Source: Chelydra serpentina (taxonomy: Eukaryota; Chordata; Testudines; Chelydridae). Taken from it: a stretch of DNA of 64,000 nt. The position numbers were made by a program, and so were the translations under genes. Under the pieces are notes generated by a model. The model ran no database searches. It was not told the origin of the DNA and saw only the letters and a program-made list of their open reading frames with translations. The stretch is taken from assembly GCA_037349315.1 (NCBI GenBank), contig JBAIAC010000010.1:27630001-27694000 (forward strand), written 5' to 3'. This document shows positions 47,321 to 58,015 of this stretch, piece after piece (positions within the stretch are counted from its first letter, which is position 1; every line of letters starts with the position of its first letter).

Positions 47321-49092
47321 AGTGAGAAGGGACAGCCAGCCAGGAGAAGAAAGCTGCAGTAAGCAACCTGTCTTCTTCTACAACACTTCCTCTCTCCCCT
47401 GTAGTTGCACTGGGAGTGAAATCTACAGCCAGTGCCTGGCCTGCATAGCTTGGCTAGCTATTGGACAGATGTACTACTAGAGTTAAGAGGGAATTGTTTT
47501 CTTCCAACGCACAGAGCTCAGAACCACTGTGTGGAAGCTAGTTCAATCCAATGACTGAATTCATTTCCATGGGCCTTTGCATAGCCTCCTCACCCCCTCC
47601 AATCAGTAACTTCTTGGTGCTGTCAGTCTGTGGACACAAAAGCTGTGTGGAGTAAAATGGAATCAATGCAGTAGCCAAGACTGCTCAGTGCTGCCAGCAG
47701 CAGGCCTGGTGACAGGAAGTCAAATTTAGGTTGCATAGCCCTCAATAAGGCCTAGTCTTGTGAATAAATAAGTATATGCTTAACTTTGTGCACAGTCTGC
47801 ATTCCCAGTCACTTCAATGAGATTACTCACGTGCATAAAGCTAAGATTGTGCATACATATTAGCAAGGTTGGGACCTTACTCTCTACAGTGCAACAAAAA
47901 ATACAAAGCAAGAACATTCTATGACCACCAATATAACGAATAGCACAGATTTAAAGACATAATATATACTTATTTCCTGCCTAAATATGTGCCATTTTTT
48001 ATTTACACCTCATAGGTGCTGCTGAAAATATGGATGCCATATGTACCCAATTGTACCAAACATAGCTCAGATGCCTGGAGACATTAAGCAGAGTAATGAA
48101 AACGGTATGTTGGTGAGTCTAAAAAAATAAAACTGAGAGATTCTCCTTGCTAGGAAATATAAAATAAGTACTCTTTGATCATCAAAATAGTTGAACACAG
48201 TAAATGTGGCAGAACCAGACACATATACAGGCGTGACATGCTTCAAAGAAGAACAGAAACAAGCTTGGAGGAAGTCACATTGCCTTCAATCACTATGTAA
48301 GTCCAGCACGAGTGTGGAAAGAGACCTGCTGATTGAATTTTGCCTAGAGGATGGAATGTTTCCCTGCAGACTGATTTATGACCAATCTTTGAAGAAAAAT
48401 GGCTTTTGTAGCAAAGCTTTGGCTGCCTTTTTTATGTGGTGATTGAGCTTACTTGCTCCCTGATCTACATGGCTCTTATTAATCACAGGCATTCTATGCT
48501 GGGCCAATTTCATCATGATGTCCGTTCTTCTTTTGAAAGTCCTCTCTGCAATCTTTGCCATAATCATGTTTGGTGGGTGAATTTATTGTTGGCTGAGGGT
48601 GGGAAAGTGTGAAGCATAAAATACTCCCACCCTGTTCCTGACTGCTTGAATCTCAGTCCCCTGGCTCAGAGCTGAGGCAGTTTAATGAAGTAAGAGAGTA
48701 AACAACGAAAGGGGCAACAGCATCATCTTAACCCTTTACCTCCAATTCCATAAACTCTAGCTAGGAGAGCAACTGTATTCAACCCACCCACTCCACTGTA
48801 GCAGTAGGGGCAGATCAGAAAAAGAGAAACAGCTTCATAGTCATTCTCCACCTGGAATTTTTTATTTCTACTTCATAGCTGAAACTGAAAAACCCCAAAC
48901 CCATCCCCTTTCTTCATCATCATCATCATGCTGGAGAAGATAAAGGTTAAAACATTGAATGTCAGGAAGATGCTGCAGATTTCCAATACTACATTCATGT
49001 TGGTGAGCCAATCAAAAGATTGATAATATTCTTATATAGAAAATGTTGTAGTTGTTAGACAATCTCAGACAATAAATGTACTAACTCTGTAC
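47321..49092. other. intergenic stretch, minor repeats
   Basis: No gene. A segment at 47745-47880 (TATGCTTAACTTTGTGCAC...CACGTGCATAAAGCTAAG) belongs to the same loose family of paired ATGCTTAA motifs as 50655-50760 and 57873-58015. A CATCATCATCATCAT microsatellite is at 48914-48930. Confidence 0.45.
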
Positions 49093-49097
49093 CATAC

Positions 49098-50227
49098 TGT
49101 GACGGGTTGGGGGCCACAGAGACCTGCTTGGTGCTGCCACCTGGTGTGCCAAGGCTACTTCTGCCCCTGCTTCCAGGCCTTTTCCAGCTTGGGACTCCCG
49201 AATCCTGTCTGTTTTGAGCCAGATTCCACTGATCTGCTGCAAACACAGACCCAGGTCCGAACCAAGTCCACTCACCACTGTAAGGCCCCTGGAAGCGCTC
49301 TTGCCTTTGACACCCAGCTGCTCAACTCCAAGGAGGTTCAAACCCTTAATAAATCCGTTTTACCCTGTATAAAGCTTATACAGGGTAAACTCATAGATAG
49401 TTCGCTTTCTATTTCAAAGATAGAAAGGTATGCACACCTGTTCGCTTTCCCAAGGCACTAACTCGTACACAAGGAAACTTAATAAGTAAAAAGTGATTTT
49501 AATAAGTACAGAAAATAGGATTTAAGTGAGTTCAATTAGTGACAGACAGAACAAAGCAAGTTACTTAGTAAAATAAAATAAAACACGCACGTCTATGTCT
49601 ATTCAAAGTTAACACAGATAAAAGCCTCACCAGATTCGGATATTTTCCTTTTTACAGGCTGTAGAATTAGCCTAGGTCCAGTAGCCGCACACACCCCCTA
49701 GTGTCTTTGTCCTTTGTTCAGTTCCCCTCAGGAATGTCCTTGGGGGGGTGGAGAGCCTCTCCCTTTAGCCAGCTGAAGACCAAATGGAAGGGTCTTGCAA
49801 GGGCTTTTATAGCCTTTCTTCCTCTCCCTGCGTAGGATCCAGTAGCCCTGGAGTTTTGGGATCACATGGGCAAGTCACCTGTCCATGCGCCCTAACCAGT
49901 CTAACCAGTTGCATCCTTGACTGGGGCCCCGATGTGGATTGGGGTCTGCACCTTCTTTTGTCTGTTAAGTACTTGTATTCAACTTGCACATTCCTTCCTC
50001 TGGACCTGGTCCCATGTTCTTACAAAAGCTATGCATAAAACCAGCAAATATAAAACCAATGTTCATAACTTCAACCACAACAATGATACATGCCTACAAA
50101 CAGGAGGAATACATTCAGTAGGTCATAACTTTCACAGAGATATGTTACATGGCACATGTAGCATAAAACGTTACACATATATAGTTATAAGCATCTCCCC
50201 ATAAAGTTTTATGGGGACACTGTCACA
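49098..50227 (-). mobile_element. solo LTR with exact 5-bp duplication
   Basis: CATAC flanks it exactly (49093-49097 and 50228-50232). It starts TGTGACGGG and ends CTGTCACA, the TG...CA form of an LTR with short inverted ends TGTGAC/GTCACA. No second copy or internal region is present, so it is a solo LTR of 1130 bases. Orientation is inferred as minus from GGCTATAAAAGCCC (49801-49814, read on the minus strand). Two consecutive hairpins lie at 49358-49390 and 49405-49427. The class (ERV or Gypsy) is not determined. Confidence 0.85.
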
Positions 50228-50232
50228 CATAC

Positions 50233-50956
50233 CACATTATATCTATAGCTACAGAAATATGACTGAAGTCAGATATGAAATATTCAATTACAAAATGACA
50301 CTATTTCTCTCATGAAGAGGCTAGATTACGATATATTCAGAATTACAAAACATCTCATAAAAAGTGTGATTTCTAAAAAAAAACCCAAGCATCAACTGTA
50401 TGGTTTACAGATATCTGTTAATGGTCGAAATCTGCTACCCTTGCTTAACGTGAGTATGCATGACAGAATCGCCCCCTGCATAAACTAATTTACACAAGCT
50501 CAATATATAACAAATTACTATGCCGAGTTTTAATCAGAGAAAAGTTATTACATTGGAAAAAACTGAAAATGGTATCATTTATTCTAATTACTTCACAGAG
50601 TCAAAAAAAGTTTCCATTTCTCTTCTCAACCAGAAATAAATAAATCCCCAGTCCAGCAACCACTTAAGCATGTGTTTAACTGTATGCACCATGAGTAGTC
50701 CCAACCACTTCCATGAGATACTCATGTGCGTAATGCTAATCACATGCCTCCTGGGCCTTCCGTTCTGCAGTGCAACACAAAACACAAAGTAATAACACAT
50801 CATGACCAATAATATAACTAATAACATGTATTTAAACAGATAGTACATACTTATTTCCTGCCTAGATATGCACTGTTTTTATTTACTTGTCATAGCTGCA
50901 CCTGAAAATATGAATGCTGTCTCTACTCCAACTGTTTGTTTAGATGCCTGGAGACA
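50233..50956. other. intergenic stretch, minor repeat
   Basis: No gene. At 50655-50760 is a piece with CACTTAAGCATGTGTTTAACTG and ATACTCATGTGCGTAATGC, similar to the segment at 47745-47880. Their 3' neighbours are also alike (CAGTGCAACA.AAAATACAAAG / CATAGCTGCACCTGAAAATATG near 47890-48100 and 50770-50960), which suggests a segmental duplication. Confidence 0.5.
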
Positions 50957-50959
50957 TTA

Positions 50960-51191
50960 AGGCCATGTCTACATGTACAGTGTTGCAGTGGTGCAGCTGT
51001 ACCAATACAGCTGTGCTGCTGCAGCACGTGTGGTGAAGATGCTCTATGCCGACGGGAGAGGCTCTCCCGTCAGCATCAAAAAGCACCCCAGCGAGAGGCA
51101 GAAGCTATGTCGGCAGGAAAGCGCTTATGCCATCGTAACTTATGTCGCTCAGGGAAGTGGTTTATTCATAAGCTGTAGTGTAGACATAGCC
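50960..51191. mobile_element. short TIR element with TAA duplication
   Basis: Left GGCCATGTCTACATGTACAG and reverse-complemented right GGCTATGTCTACACTACAG. TAA flanks both sides (50957-50959 and 51192-51194). It contains the hairpin GACGGGAGAGGCTCTCCCGTC at 51051-51071 and TTATGTCGCTCAGG. Confidence 0.88.
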
Positions 51192-51194
51192 TAA

Positions 51195-52355
51195 GTCACT
51201 AAGTAGAATGGTGATAACGATATGTTGGTGAGTAGTAAATAAAACCTCACAATTCTCCTCACTTGAAAATGTATCAATCACTGTTAGAGCATCAAAATAA
51301 TGAACACAGTAAATGTTACATGCCCTTAACTATGAACATATTTAAAATATTGATAATCAAAATAACAACGTATCCCTACAGAAAATGTTCCGCAATACGT
51401 TCTTCATTGTATAGTCCTGCTCTCTCTAGCACCCCATGCATACTAATAATGTAGACAGCCACACATTATTAATTAATTATTATTGTTATTATTTATTATT
51501 TATTTATGTTACCATAGTGCCTAGAGTCCCAATCAAGGACCAGGATCCCACTCGGCTGTAGAAACACGGAACAAAAAGACAGTCCCTGCCCCAAAGAGCT
51601 TACAATCTAAGTATAAGATAAGAGACAACAGATGGGAGCAACAGAGGAGTACTAGGAAATAAAGAGACAATATGGTAGGCTGTGGTCTCAGCACACCAGC
51701 TCCCACGTGCAAGCGGCACAAACAGGTAACCAGTGCTCGTTGGCTTTCAGTCCTGGTTAGCTACAGTCCAGATGTAGCAGCACAAAGTGTCTCATGAAAG
51801 GGAGCAATAATATCAGTATAACCTTTCAGAAGAATTAAAGATGGGAACAAGCTGATCAATCCCCTGCCATCACTGGTGCCTTGCGCATTGGAGGCACCTC
51901 AGTCTCTCCTGTTCTCTGCTAGTGGCACACTACAGTTTTGTCTCCGGAGGACTGAAATGCTTTAGTCTAACTGAAGTCATTGGGCTTGATGTAGGGGTAA
52001 CTGGGTGAGATTTAATGAGCTGTGATATACAGGAGGTCAGATTTGATGATCTGTGTTCTCTTCTGGCCTCGAACTCTCTGAAATCTATAAATCTATGATC
52101 CTTTCCATTAAGTGTCTTTAGAGAATGTGGGTATGGTGGGGGATCCCTTCTCTGTTAATTAGTTGCAAACTCCCACCCCTTGCCTTGGGGTGAAGGACCC
52201 TTCTACAGCCTGGCGGAGGCAGAGATTTAGCTTGAAATCATGCCACCTTTATCAGCCAACAAACAGTTCTAGTGCCCCACGAGCATTAGTCCCTCAATTA
52301 CCAATCACCTCCTTGGCTCTGGCCAATTATCGCCCGTGATGCAAGCTCATGGTGG
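51195..52355. other. intergenic stretch with old repeat tails
   Basis: No gene. An ATT-rich stretch with a SINE-like antisense tail (GTTACCATAGTGCCTAGAGTCCC...CAGTCCCTGCCCCAAAGAGC) lies at about 51470-51625. Confidence 0.5.
51985..52101 (+). repeat. CR1-like 3' tail
   Basis: GGGGTAACTGGGTGAGATTTAATG and TGATATACAGGAGGTCAGATTTGATG lead to a TCTATAAATCTATGATCC end, paralleling the CR1-type tail at 56865-56933. Confidence 0.65.
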
Positions 52356-52492
52356 CAGTGGTGCTGGAACCATGTATATAGTGGGGGTGCTGAGAACCAC
52401 TGAACCAAACTGCAAACGCTGTATATAATGGAATTCACTTCAAGACAGAGGGTGCAGCAGCACTCCCAGCATCCCTAATTCTAGCACCTATG
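52356..52492. mobile_element. short TIR element
   Basis: Left CAGTGGTGCTGGAACCATG and reverse-complemented right CATAGGTGCTAGAATTAGG form the ends, followed on both sides by GGGGGTGCTGAG / GGGATGCTGGGA. 137 bases, noncoding, unnamed. Confidence 0.6.
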
Positions 52493-53740
52493 CTTCGTGG
52501 CCATACAGATAGGCTCTTCCCTTAGCATGTTCCCCTGCTCTGAGCTCAGACTCCCAGTCTGTTATGTCCCTGCAGCAGCATGTGCAGTCCTTTCTTGAAT
52601 CTTAATCCCATCGTCCAATTTATCCAAGGAGAATTGGCAGCAGCAAGTAGGGATGGAGTCTCCTACCAGCTCCCTAGCCAGCCAGGGCTCTCAAGCAGTG
52701 AAGTGGCCAGCTTCTCTTGTCTACCCTTCCCCAAGCCAATCAGAGCTCAGAGGACAGGGCCAGACTCCAGAACACTGCTGCTGATCTGTGGAGTGGGACT
52801 GCACAGTGGGTATTTATCCTTTCTCCCTACTTTTTATTTATGTATTTATTATTAATTACTATTACTATTATTTTATATATATACATATCAGCGGAAGCAT
52901 GGCCTTTTAGCTTCTGCGTTACTTAGCAATAAGGCAGTTAAACAGATACAAGCTATATTCAATCTGGCTGAAGTGCACATTTATTCTCCGAACCACTCTA
53001 TAATCTAGGGAGAACTCACTGCCTACACATTTTTAAACACTCTGAACATAATAGAGAATGAAGGGCTGGTTCTAGGCAGCAGTTCTGGCAACATAAAAGC
53101 TTGTTTAATATTCAGGGTGCACATTTCTAAAACATTGATGTACCTTTTAAAACATCTCACTGCACATCCGTGCCTCGCTGCAGATTTTATTTTTAGTGTT
53201 CTGACTCATATCCTGTTTCTTTGATTCATCAATCTTCAAAAATTGAAAATGTTGGTGAGGAAACTACTTAACATAAAACAAATAAATAAACTAAAAAGAC
53301 CAAAACCAAAAAACAAACAACTACAGAGAAATTTCCCATTTCACGTAGAGCTTCCCATTTTGCTAAGGTTTACTGTATTTCTCATTTTACAAACTTTGTC
53401 CTGGCCCCTTCAAGGTCTATATCTTTATCTTTACCTTTTCTGCAACTTGAATAGCAATCATCAAGGCCAAATGTTTGGAATGGGGAATATTGCTGTTCAG
53501 GTGATTTTCCAGTAGTCCTCTTGGTCAAGTTACTTTATGAAGACCCTGATCCTGCAAAGACTTTGACACATGCTCAGATTTATGCACTGTGATTTCAATG
53601 AGGCTACTCATAGGGCATAAATTAAGCATATGCATTAATCTTTGCTGGACTAAGGGTACCGAGAGCCCTCAACATCCATGGAGGGAGTTGAGACTCCTCA
53701 GCACCTCACGTAATGAGGCCATAGGAAAGATAAACATATT
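52493..53740. other. intergenic stretch, nothing recognised
   Basis: No gene. Small AT-rich microsatellite at 52840-52890. A weak copy of the ATGCTCAGATTTATGCACTG motif set is at 53545-53640. Confidence 0.4.
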
Positions 53741-53896
53741 GGGCCCAATTCACCATTGTCCTGCACTTTGTGTAGTAATTAACATGCATGCAGAGGGGTG
53801 TAAAGAGTTTTTCTTTCTGATGTAATACCATTTTACACCTACTTTACATGGGTGTAGATGATTATACAAAGTGCAGGACAGCATTGAATCTGGCCC
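53741..53896. mobile_element. short element with long TIRs
   Basis: Left GGGCCCAATTCACCATTGTC and reverse-complemented right GGGCCAGATTCAATGCTGTC continue into CTGCACTTTGTRTA on both sides, about 34 bases of diverged inverted repeat. The middle TTTTACACCTACTTTACATGGGTGTA is also partly self-complementary. Confidence 0.7.
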
Positions 53897-54823
53897 ATTT
53901 TGTGAAGTCAGCAGAGTTAAAGCAGAGCTGATTTTGACTGATTAGTACTTATTAGTATTCAAAACTCTTCCATACAAACACACCAGGCTTCTGTTGGATT
54001 ACATACCTTAGTCTTAAGGCCCTTCTTCCTGATGAATAATTTGCAATGCCTTATAATCTTTTTGCTGACATTCTGTCTCAGCATAGTAGCATTGGTTACG
54101 TAAGAATCCCTTCACTTGTGACTCTTTTGTATTTTTTGTGAGCATAGTCTATTTATTTCAGAGCTCCTGTGCCCAGCTTCATAGTTCATCATTATATATA
54201 ATTCAAATGCAATTAATTCAGTGTAGACAGCTCACAGGACAGTCAAGACAGTACCTTAGCGGCCTCTATCTGTGATTTTGATTTTCTTTAATATTGCAAA
54301 CAGATATATGTCTCCGAGTTTAGTAGAGGTGGCTAATTAATCATAATGAGAAGGCAGAAATTACCCTTTTAGTCTAGGAATTTGGAAGATGCTAAATGAT
54401 TTCCTAGAGTTCGTTGGATGAACTTTCATCTAAGGCTGTTTCAGCACCCCATAATTGATTTTCCTAGTGTAGTTCGGAGATGCCAGTGAAACTTGACAGG
54501 ATGGTGAGTTCCTAAAATTGAACCAAGTAACATCACAAACACAAACTCAATTATGGCAAACTTTAAAGAAAAGAAAAAAAGATCTGGTATAATGTACATA
54601 TTTGTGCCTCATCTCAGAAATTTTAGTATTGTAAAAATAAAAAGGCCTATACTAAAGAGACTGTATCCTGAACAAGACTGGGAAGTAAATACTAATGAGA
54701 ACATTTCAAATAAAACTAGCTAGAATCACAAAAATCACTCCAAAAACAGTGCCATGTCCCAACAAAAATAGGGAGACAATGAGAAGCTATCACTGAGCCA
54801 GATTCCTCAAAGGAAGTATTTAT
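53897..54823. other. intergenic stretch, nothing recognised
   Basis: No gene or nameable repeat. Confidence 0.45.
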
Positions 54824-54828
54824 ACAAC

Positions 54829-55444
54829 TGTGATGGGGTGCCTTCCCAATACTGGGCTCTAAGGGGTTAATAGAGACCTAGGGAGGCTGCGCAGGAGGCA
54901 GCCAATCAGAGGAGGGCTGAAGGGGGCAGCCGATCAGAGGAGGGCTGAAGGGAGCAGCCAATCAGGGCCAATCAGGCCCATATAAAAAGGGAGCTGCAGA
55001 GCAGAGGAGGGCTGTTCTCCGCTGGGAGCCCATGTGAGGAAGGACTGTGTCTCTGGAGGGCTGAGAGAATGGACAGCACACTGGACAGAGCAGTGCTGCT
55101 AGCAGGGACCGGGAGAGTGAGAGACAGCTGCTGGGATTTGCAGGCTGAGGCCCTGAGGCAAGGGCAAAGAGGATGCTGGGGCTACGAGGAAGTGGCCAGA
55201 CAATTTGCTGCATAGCCACTAAGGAAAGTGGCTGAACAGTGGACTGCAGGTCCCACAAAAGGGGACAGCACTGTGTGGCACAGCTGGAGGGCTGTGTTGC
55301 TCAAGAGGATGCTGCGGTCCTTGGAGAAACGTGGGTCCTAGAGCAGGAGTGACCGTGATGAAGCACCACCCAAAGGGAATCAGCAGAGCTGATTCCCATG
55401 ACAGCCAGCAGGAGGTGCTAGAGTGGTGGGTGAACCCTGTTACA
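54829..55444 (+). mobile_element. solo LTR with tandem CCAAT repeats and TATA box
   Basis: It starts TGTGATGGGGTGCC and ends CCCTGTTACA. Flanks ACAAC (54824-54828) and ACAAT (55445-55449) agree at 4 of 5 positions. The U3-like part holds three copies of a 28-base unit starting CAGCC at 54899, 54927 and 54955, each with CCAAT or CGAT. An extra CCAAT lies at 54968-54972 and TATAAAAAGG at 54981-54990. No coding frame is supported. Solo LTR of an unknown ERV or other LTR element. Confidence 0.8.
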
Positions 55445-55491
55445 ACAATCTTTCCCTCTCCATCACTCCCAAACCATCATAGTTTAGGAGA

Positions 55492-55725
55492 CGCAGCATG
55501 GTCTAGTGGACAGGCCATTAGACTAACATTCAGGAATTCTCTTTGGGGTTCTACTCCTAGATCTGTCCCTGACATGTGAGCTTGGGCAAGTCATCTCATC
55601 TCTCTGTATCTCAGTTTCATCATCTATATATTTAGATAATGATACTTACTTTCCTTTGAAAGTGCTTTGAGATTTATGGATTAACAATACTCCATAATTA
55701 TTAGCATGTAGACTATTAGTATGTC
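55492..55725 (+). repeat. MIR-like CORE-SINE, nearly complete
   Basis: GCATGGTCTAGTGGACAGGCC (A-box side), GGTTCTACTCCTAG (B box), CTTGGGCAAGTCATCTCATC and CTCAGTTTCATCATCTATA follow the canonical MIR order. The tail AAAGTGCTTTGAGATTTATGG ends near ATTATTAGC. Confidence 0.88.
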
Positions 55726-56164
55726 CTGATATTCCAGAATCCCTTGTGACCCCAAATCCAAATGTCCTTACAGCACTCCAGTGAAAGAAATGACAAATGC
55801 TGTGATCTACTATAATTATTTTTCTTAATTTTCTGTTCTTTCTCTTGAATCTTCCTTCACTTAACTTCTCTTCCTTCTTCCTATATCTGGAGCCTACCAA
55901 GGAGCTAATTGAAGGTATTTAAATATGGACCTCTGTAAATATGTTTTAGATATTCTGTTTACTTTAATATGTCAAATCACAAACCAACATATCCCTCCTT
56001 TACTACTGAATCAATTCGTACCAGTTAGTCTATAATTTAGACTAACCTGTAGGCCAGCCCTTACAGGTCCAGAATCCTGCAATCGGGGCCTAACCATTTT
56101 TTTACAAACCCCTCTATTGCTGGTGCTAATCTCATAATTCACTTTTAAAAGGTGTCAAGCATGG
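55726..56164. other. intergenic stretch, nothing recognised
   Basis: No gene. The 84-codon minus-strand frame at 55646-55900 overlaps the MIR end and is not supported. Confidence 0.4.
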
Positions 56165-56933
56165 CTTGGCTTCTTTAGTCTAGGAAAACAAAGGCTGAGA
56201 GGAGATATGATTGTTGTCTATAAATATTTCAGGTGAGTAAATACCAGGGAGGGTAAAGAGCTATTTAAGCTAAAGGACAATGTTGGCCCAAGAATAAATG
56301 GGTGTAAACAGGCCATGAACAAATTCAAGCTGAGAATTAAAAGGTTTCTAACCAGCAGTGGGCTGAGGTCCTGGAACAGCCTCCCAGTAGAAGTTGTGGG
56401 AACAAATAATTTAATTAGTTTTAAGAGAGAGCTGGACTTGAACAAATTTATGAGTGCACTTGTATGATGGGTTTCTTGTGAGGGAAGGGGGCAGGGCTTC
56501 GTAGCCTTGGGGCCCCCTTCCAGTTAATGTTTTATGCTTCAGAGTTGCAGAGGATTCCTTCCTCCCCCCCCCCCCCCTTCCCTTCCCTCCAAGTATTCTG
56601 GGAGGGTTTTTAAAAATCTCTTTCCTCTGAAGAATCAGGTGACCATTGCTGGAGATGGGACATTGAATGTGGGGGGGGGGGGGGGGCAGGGAGGCTAGGG
56701 CTCTGAGTTGGCACTGAGTATCCCCCTCTCTCGAGTATCCGAGTATCCACCAAGTATCCACCTCGGGCATTGGTGCATCTTGGTCCTGCCTATTCTTCTC
56801 CTGTGGGATGTAATATTTTGGTCTAATTTTGGTTGTGGGTTTTAGTGCGCAGGTGTTGGTGGCCTGTGATATACAGGAGGTCAGACTAGATACTTTGTAG
56901 GTCCCTTCCTGCCTTAAACTCTATGATACTATG
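56165..56933 (+). pseudogene. CR1-related LINE 3' end, plus strand
   Basis: Plus-strand translation from 56172 gives LGKQRLRGDMIVVYKYF and then GKELFKL, FKLRIKRFLTSS, WNSLPVEVV and FKRELDLNKFM, the C-terminal region of CR1-type reverse transcriptase. It differs enough from the 22.7- and 32.6-kb copies to be another subfamily. The 3' UTR contains a C-run (56563-56577) and a G-run (56672-56687) and ends in GGAGGTCAGACTAGAT..CTCTATGATACTATGA. Confidence 0.85.
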
Positions 56934-57872
56934 ACTTTTAGTTGCAGAGCTTCCCCTCAATGGTTACCCCATCACTAGGGTTAAAGGTTTGACACTACAG
57001 ACTTTTCCAGAGACTAGGCTTTTGGCCTATAGAGAGGTTTCCACAATACTGTTTGGTGGGAAATGTGTAGCTTTGACAGAGCCACCTGGGCTTCCACCAA
57101 GAGCACTAAGATCTTATCTAGCTTCTTCCCAGCCACTAGGTGGCTGTCTGCAGCTAAAATGGCTCCCCTGAACTGCTAATGTAGTTTCTTGCCTCTAGGT
57201 AGGCAGCTAATTGGAGAAGCCAGCTCAGAGCTCACTATTGGCTACAGTAGCTTCCCTTAGGGATGAAGAGAGAGTAAGCCCCCCTCTGTGATGAATATAT
57301 TTTCTATATAGTCACTGTGAGATGATGGTGTGGACTGATAATGTCCCCTAGCTACAATCTTATTATCATTTTCCTGTTGCCTCTGGAACCTAGCAGTTTC
57401 CTCCCTAAAAGTGGTTCAAGATTAGAGGGGCTTTTCTTCAAGCCATTGTTTCACAGATGTGTGGTGGTGTCTCAGAGCAATAAATGCTCTTTCAGAACAG
57501 CAGCTGGTCACAAAAAGTGTCAGCCTTTTTTCTTTTCCTCTCCCCCTCTCCTCCAAATGAAAACATTTCCTTGTGCAGCCCACTATAAACTACTTTAAGG
57601 ATTCTTCCTCGAGCCTTTTATTTAAAGAAATCTGAACTAATATTCTGTTTCTTCCTGCAAGCCAAGCTGTCTGAAATTTGAATGATCTGAAATGCCAATG
57701 GTAACTCTGATTTTGGAAAAAATAATAATTTATTTCCAAATGCTGGCATTAATCCCAATGATCCTTTCTTTTTTTCTTTTTTTTTGTCAGGGCACAGTTA
57801 GATGTAAATAAAATTTTCTTTTTTAAAACATGTTTTTAAATAGAATCTAATGGCTTGTGAAGGACAGTAGTC
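56934..57872. other. intergenic stretch, nothing recognised
   Basis: No gene or nameable repeat. Confidence 0.45.
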
Positions 57873-58015
57873 TATGGCTCTGATCCAACAAAGTACTTAA
57901 AGACATGTGCAAACTCAAGCATGTGAGTAGTCCCACTGATGTCAAGAAAATACTTGAGAATACTCATCTTTAAAGTTAACCATGTGCTTTAGAGTTTTGC
58001 TCAATCAGAGCCATA
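57873..58015. mobile_element. short element with TIRs, TATGGCTCTGAT ends
   Basis: Left TATGGCTCTGATCCAACAAAG and reverse-complemented right TATGGCTCTGATTGAGCAAAA. The inner halves AAAGACATGTGCAAACTC and AAAGCACATGGTTAACTT are also related, so the whole 143 bases is an imperfect palindrome. Confidence 0.75.

Noticed and set aside
46961..47325. Membrane-protein-like plus-strand frames rich in Phe, Leu and Ser
   Set aside because: They are a reading of the pyrimidine tract, in two overlapping frames at once.
48191..48442. 83-codon plus-strand frame as a small gene
   Set aside because: No family features, no splice or promoter support, and overlap with another chance frame on the other strand.
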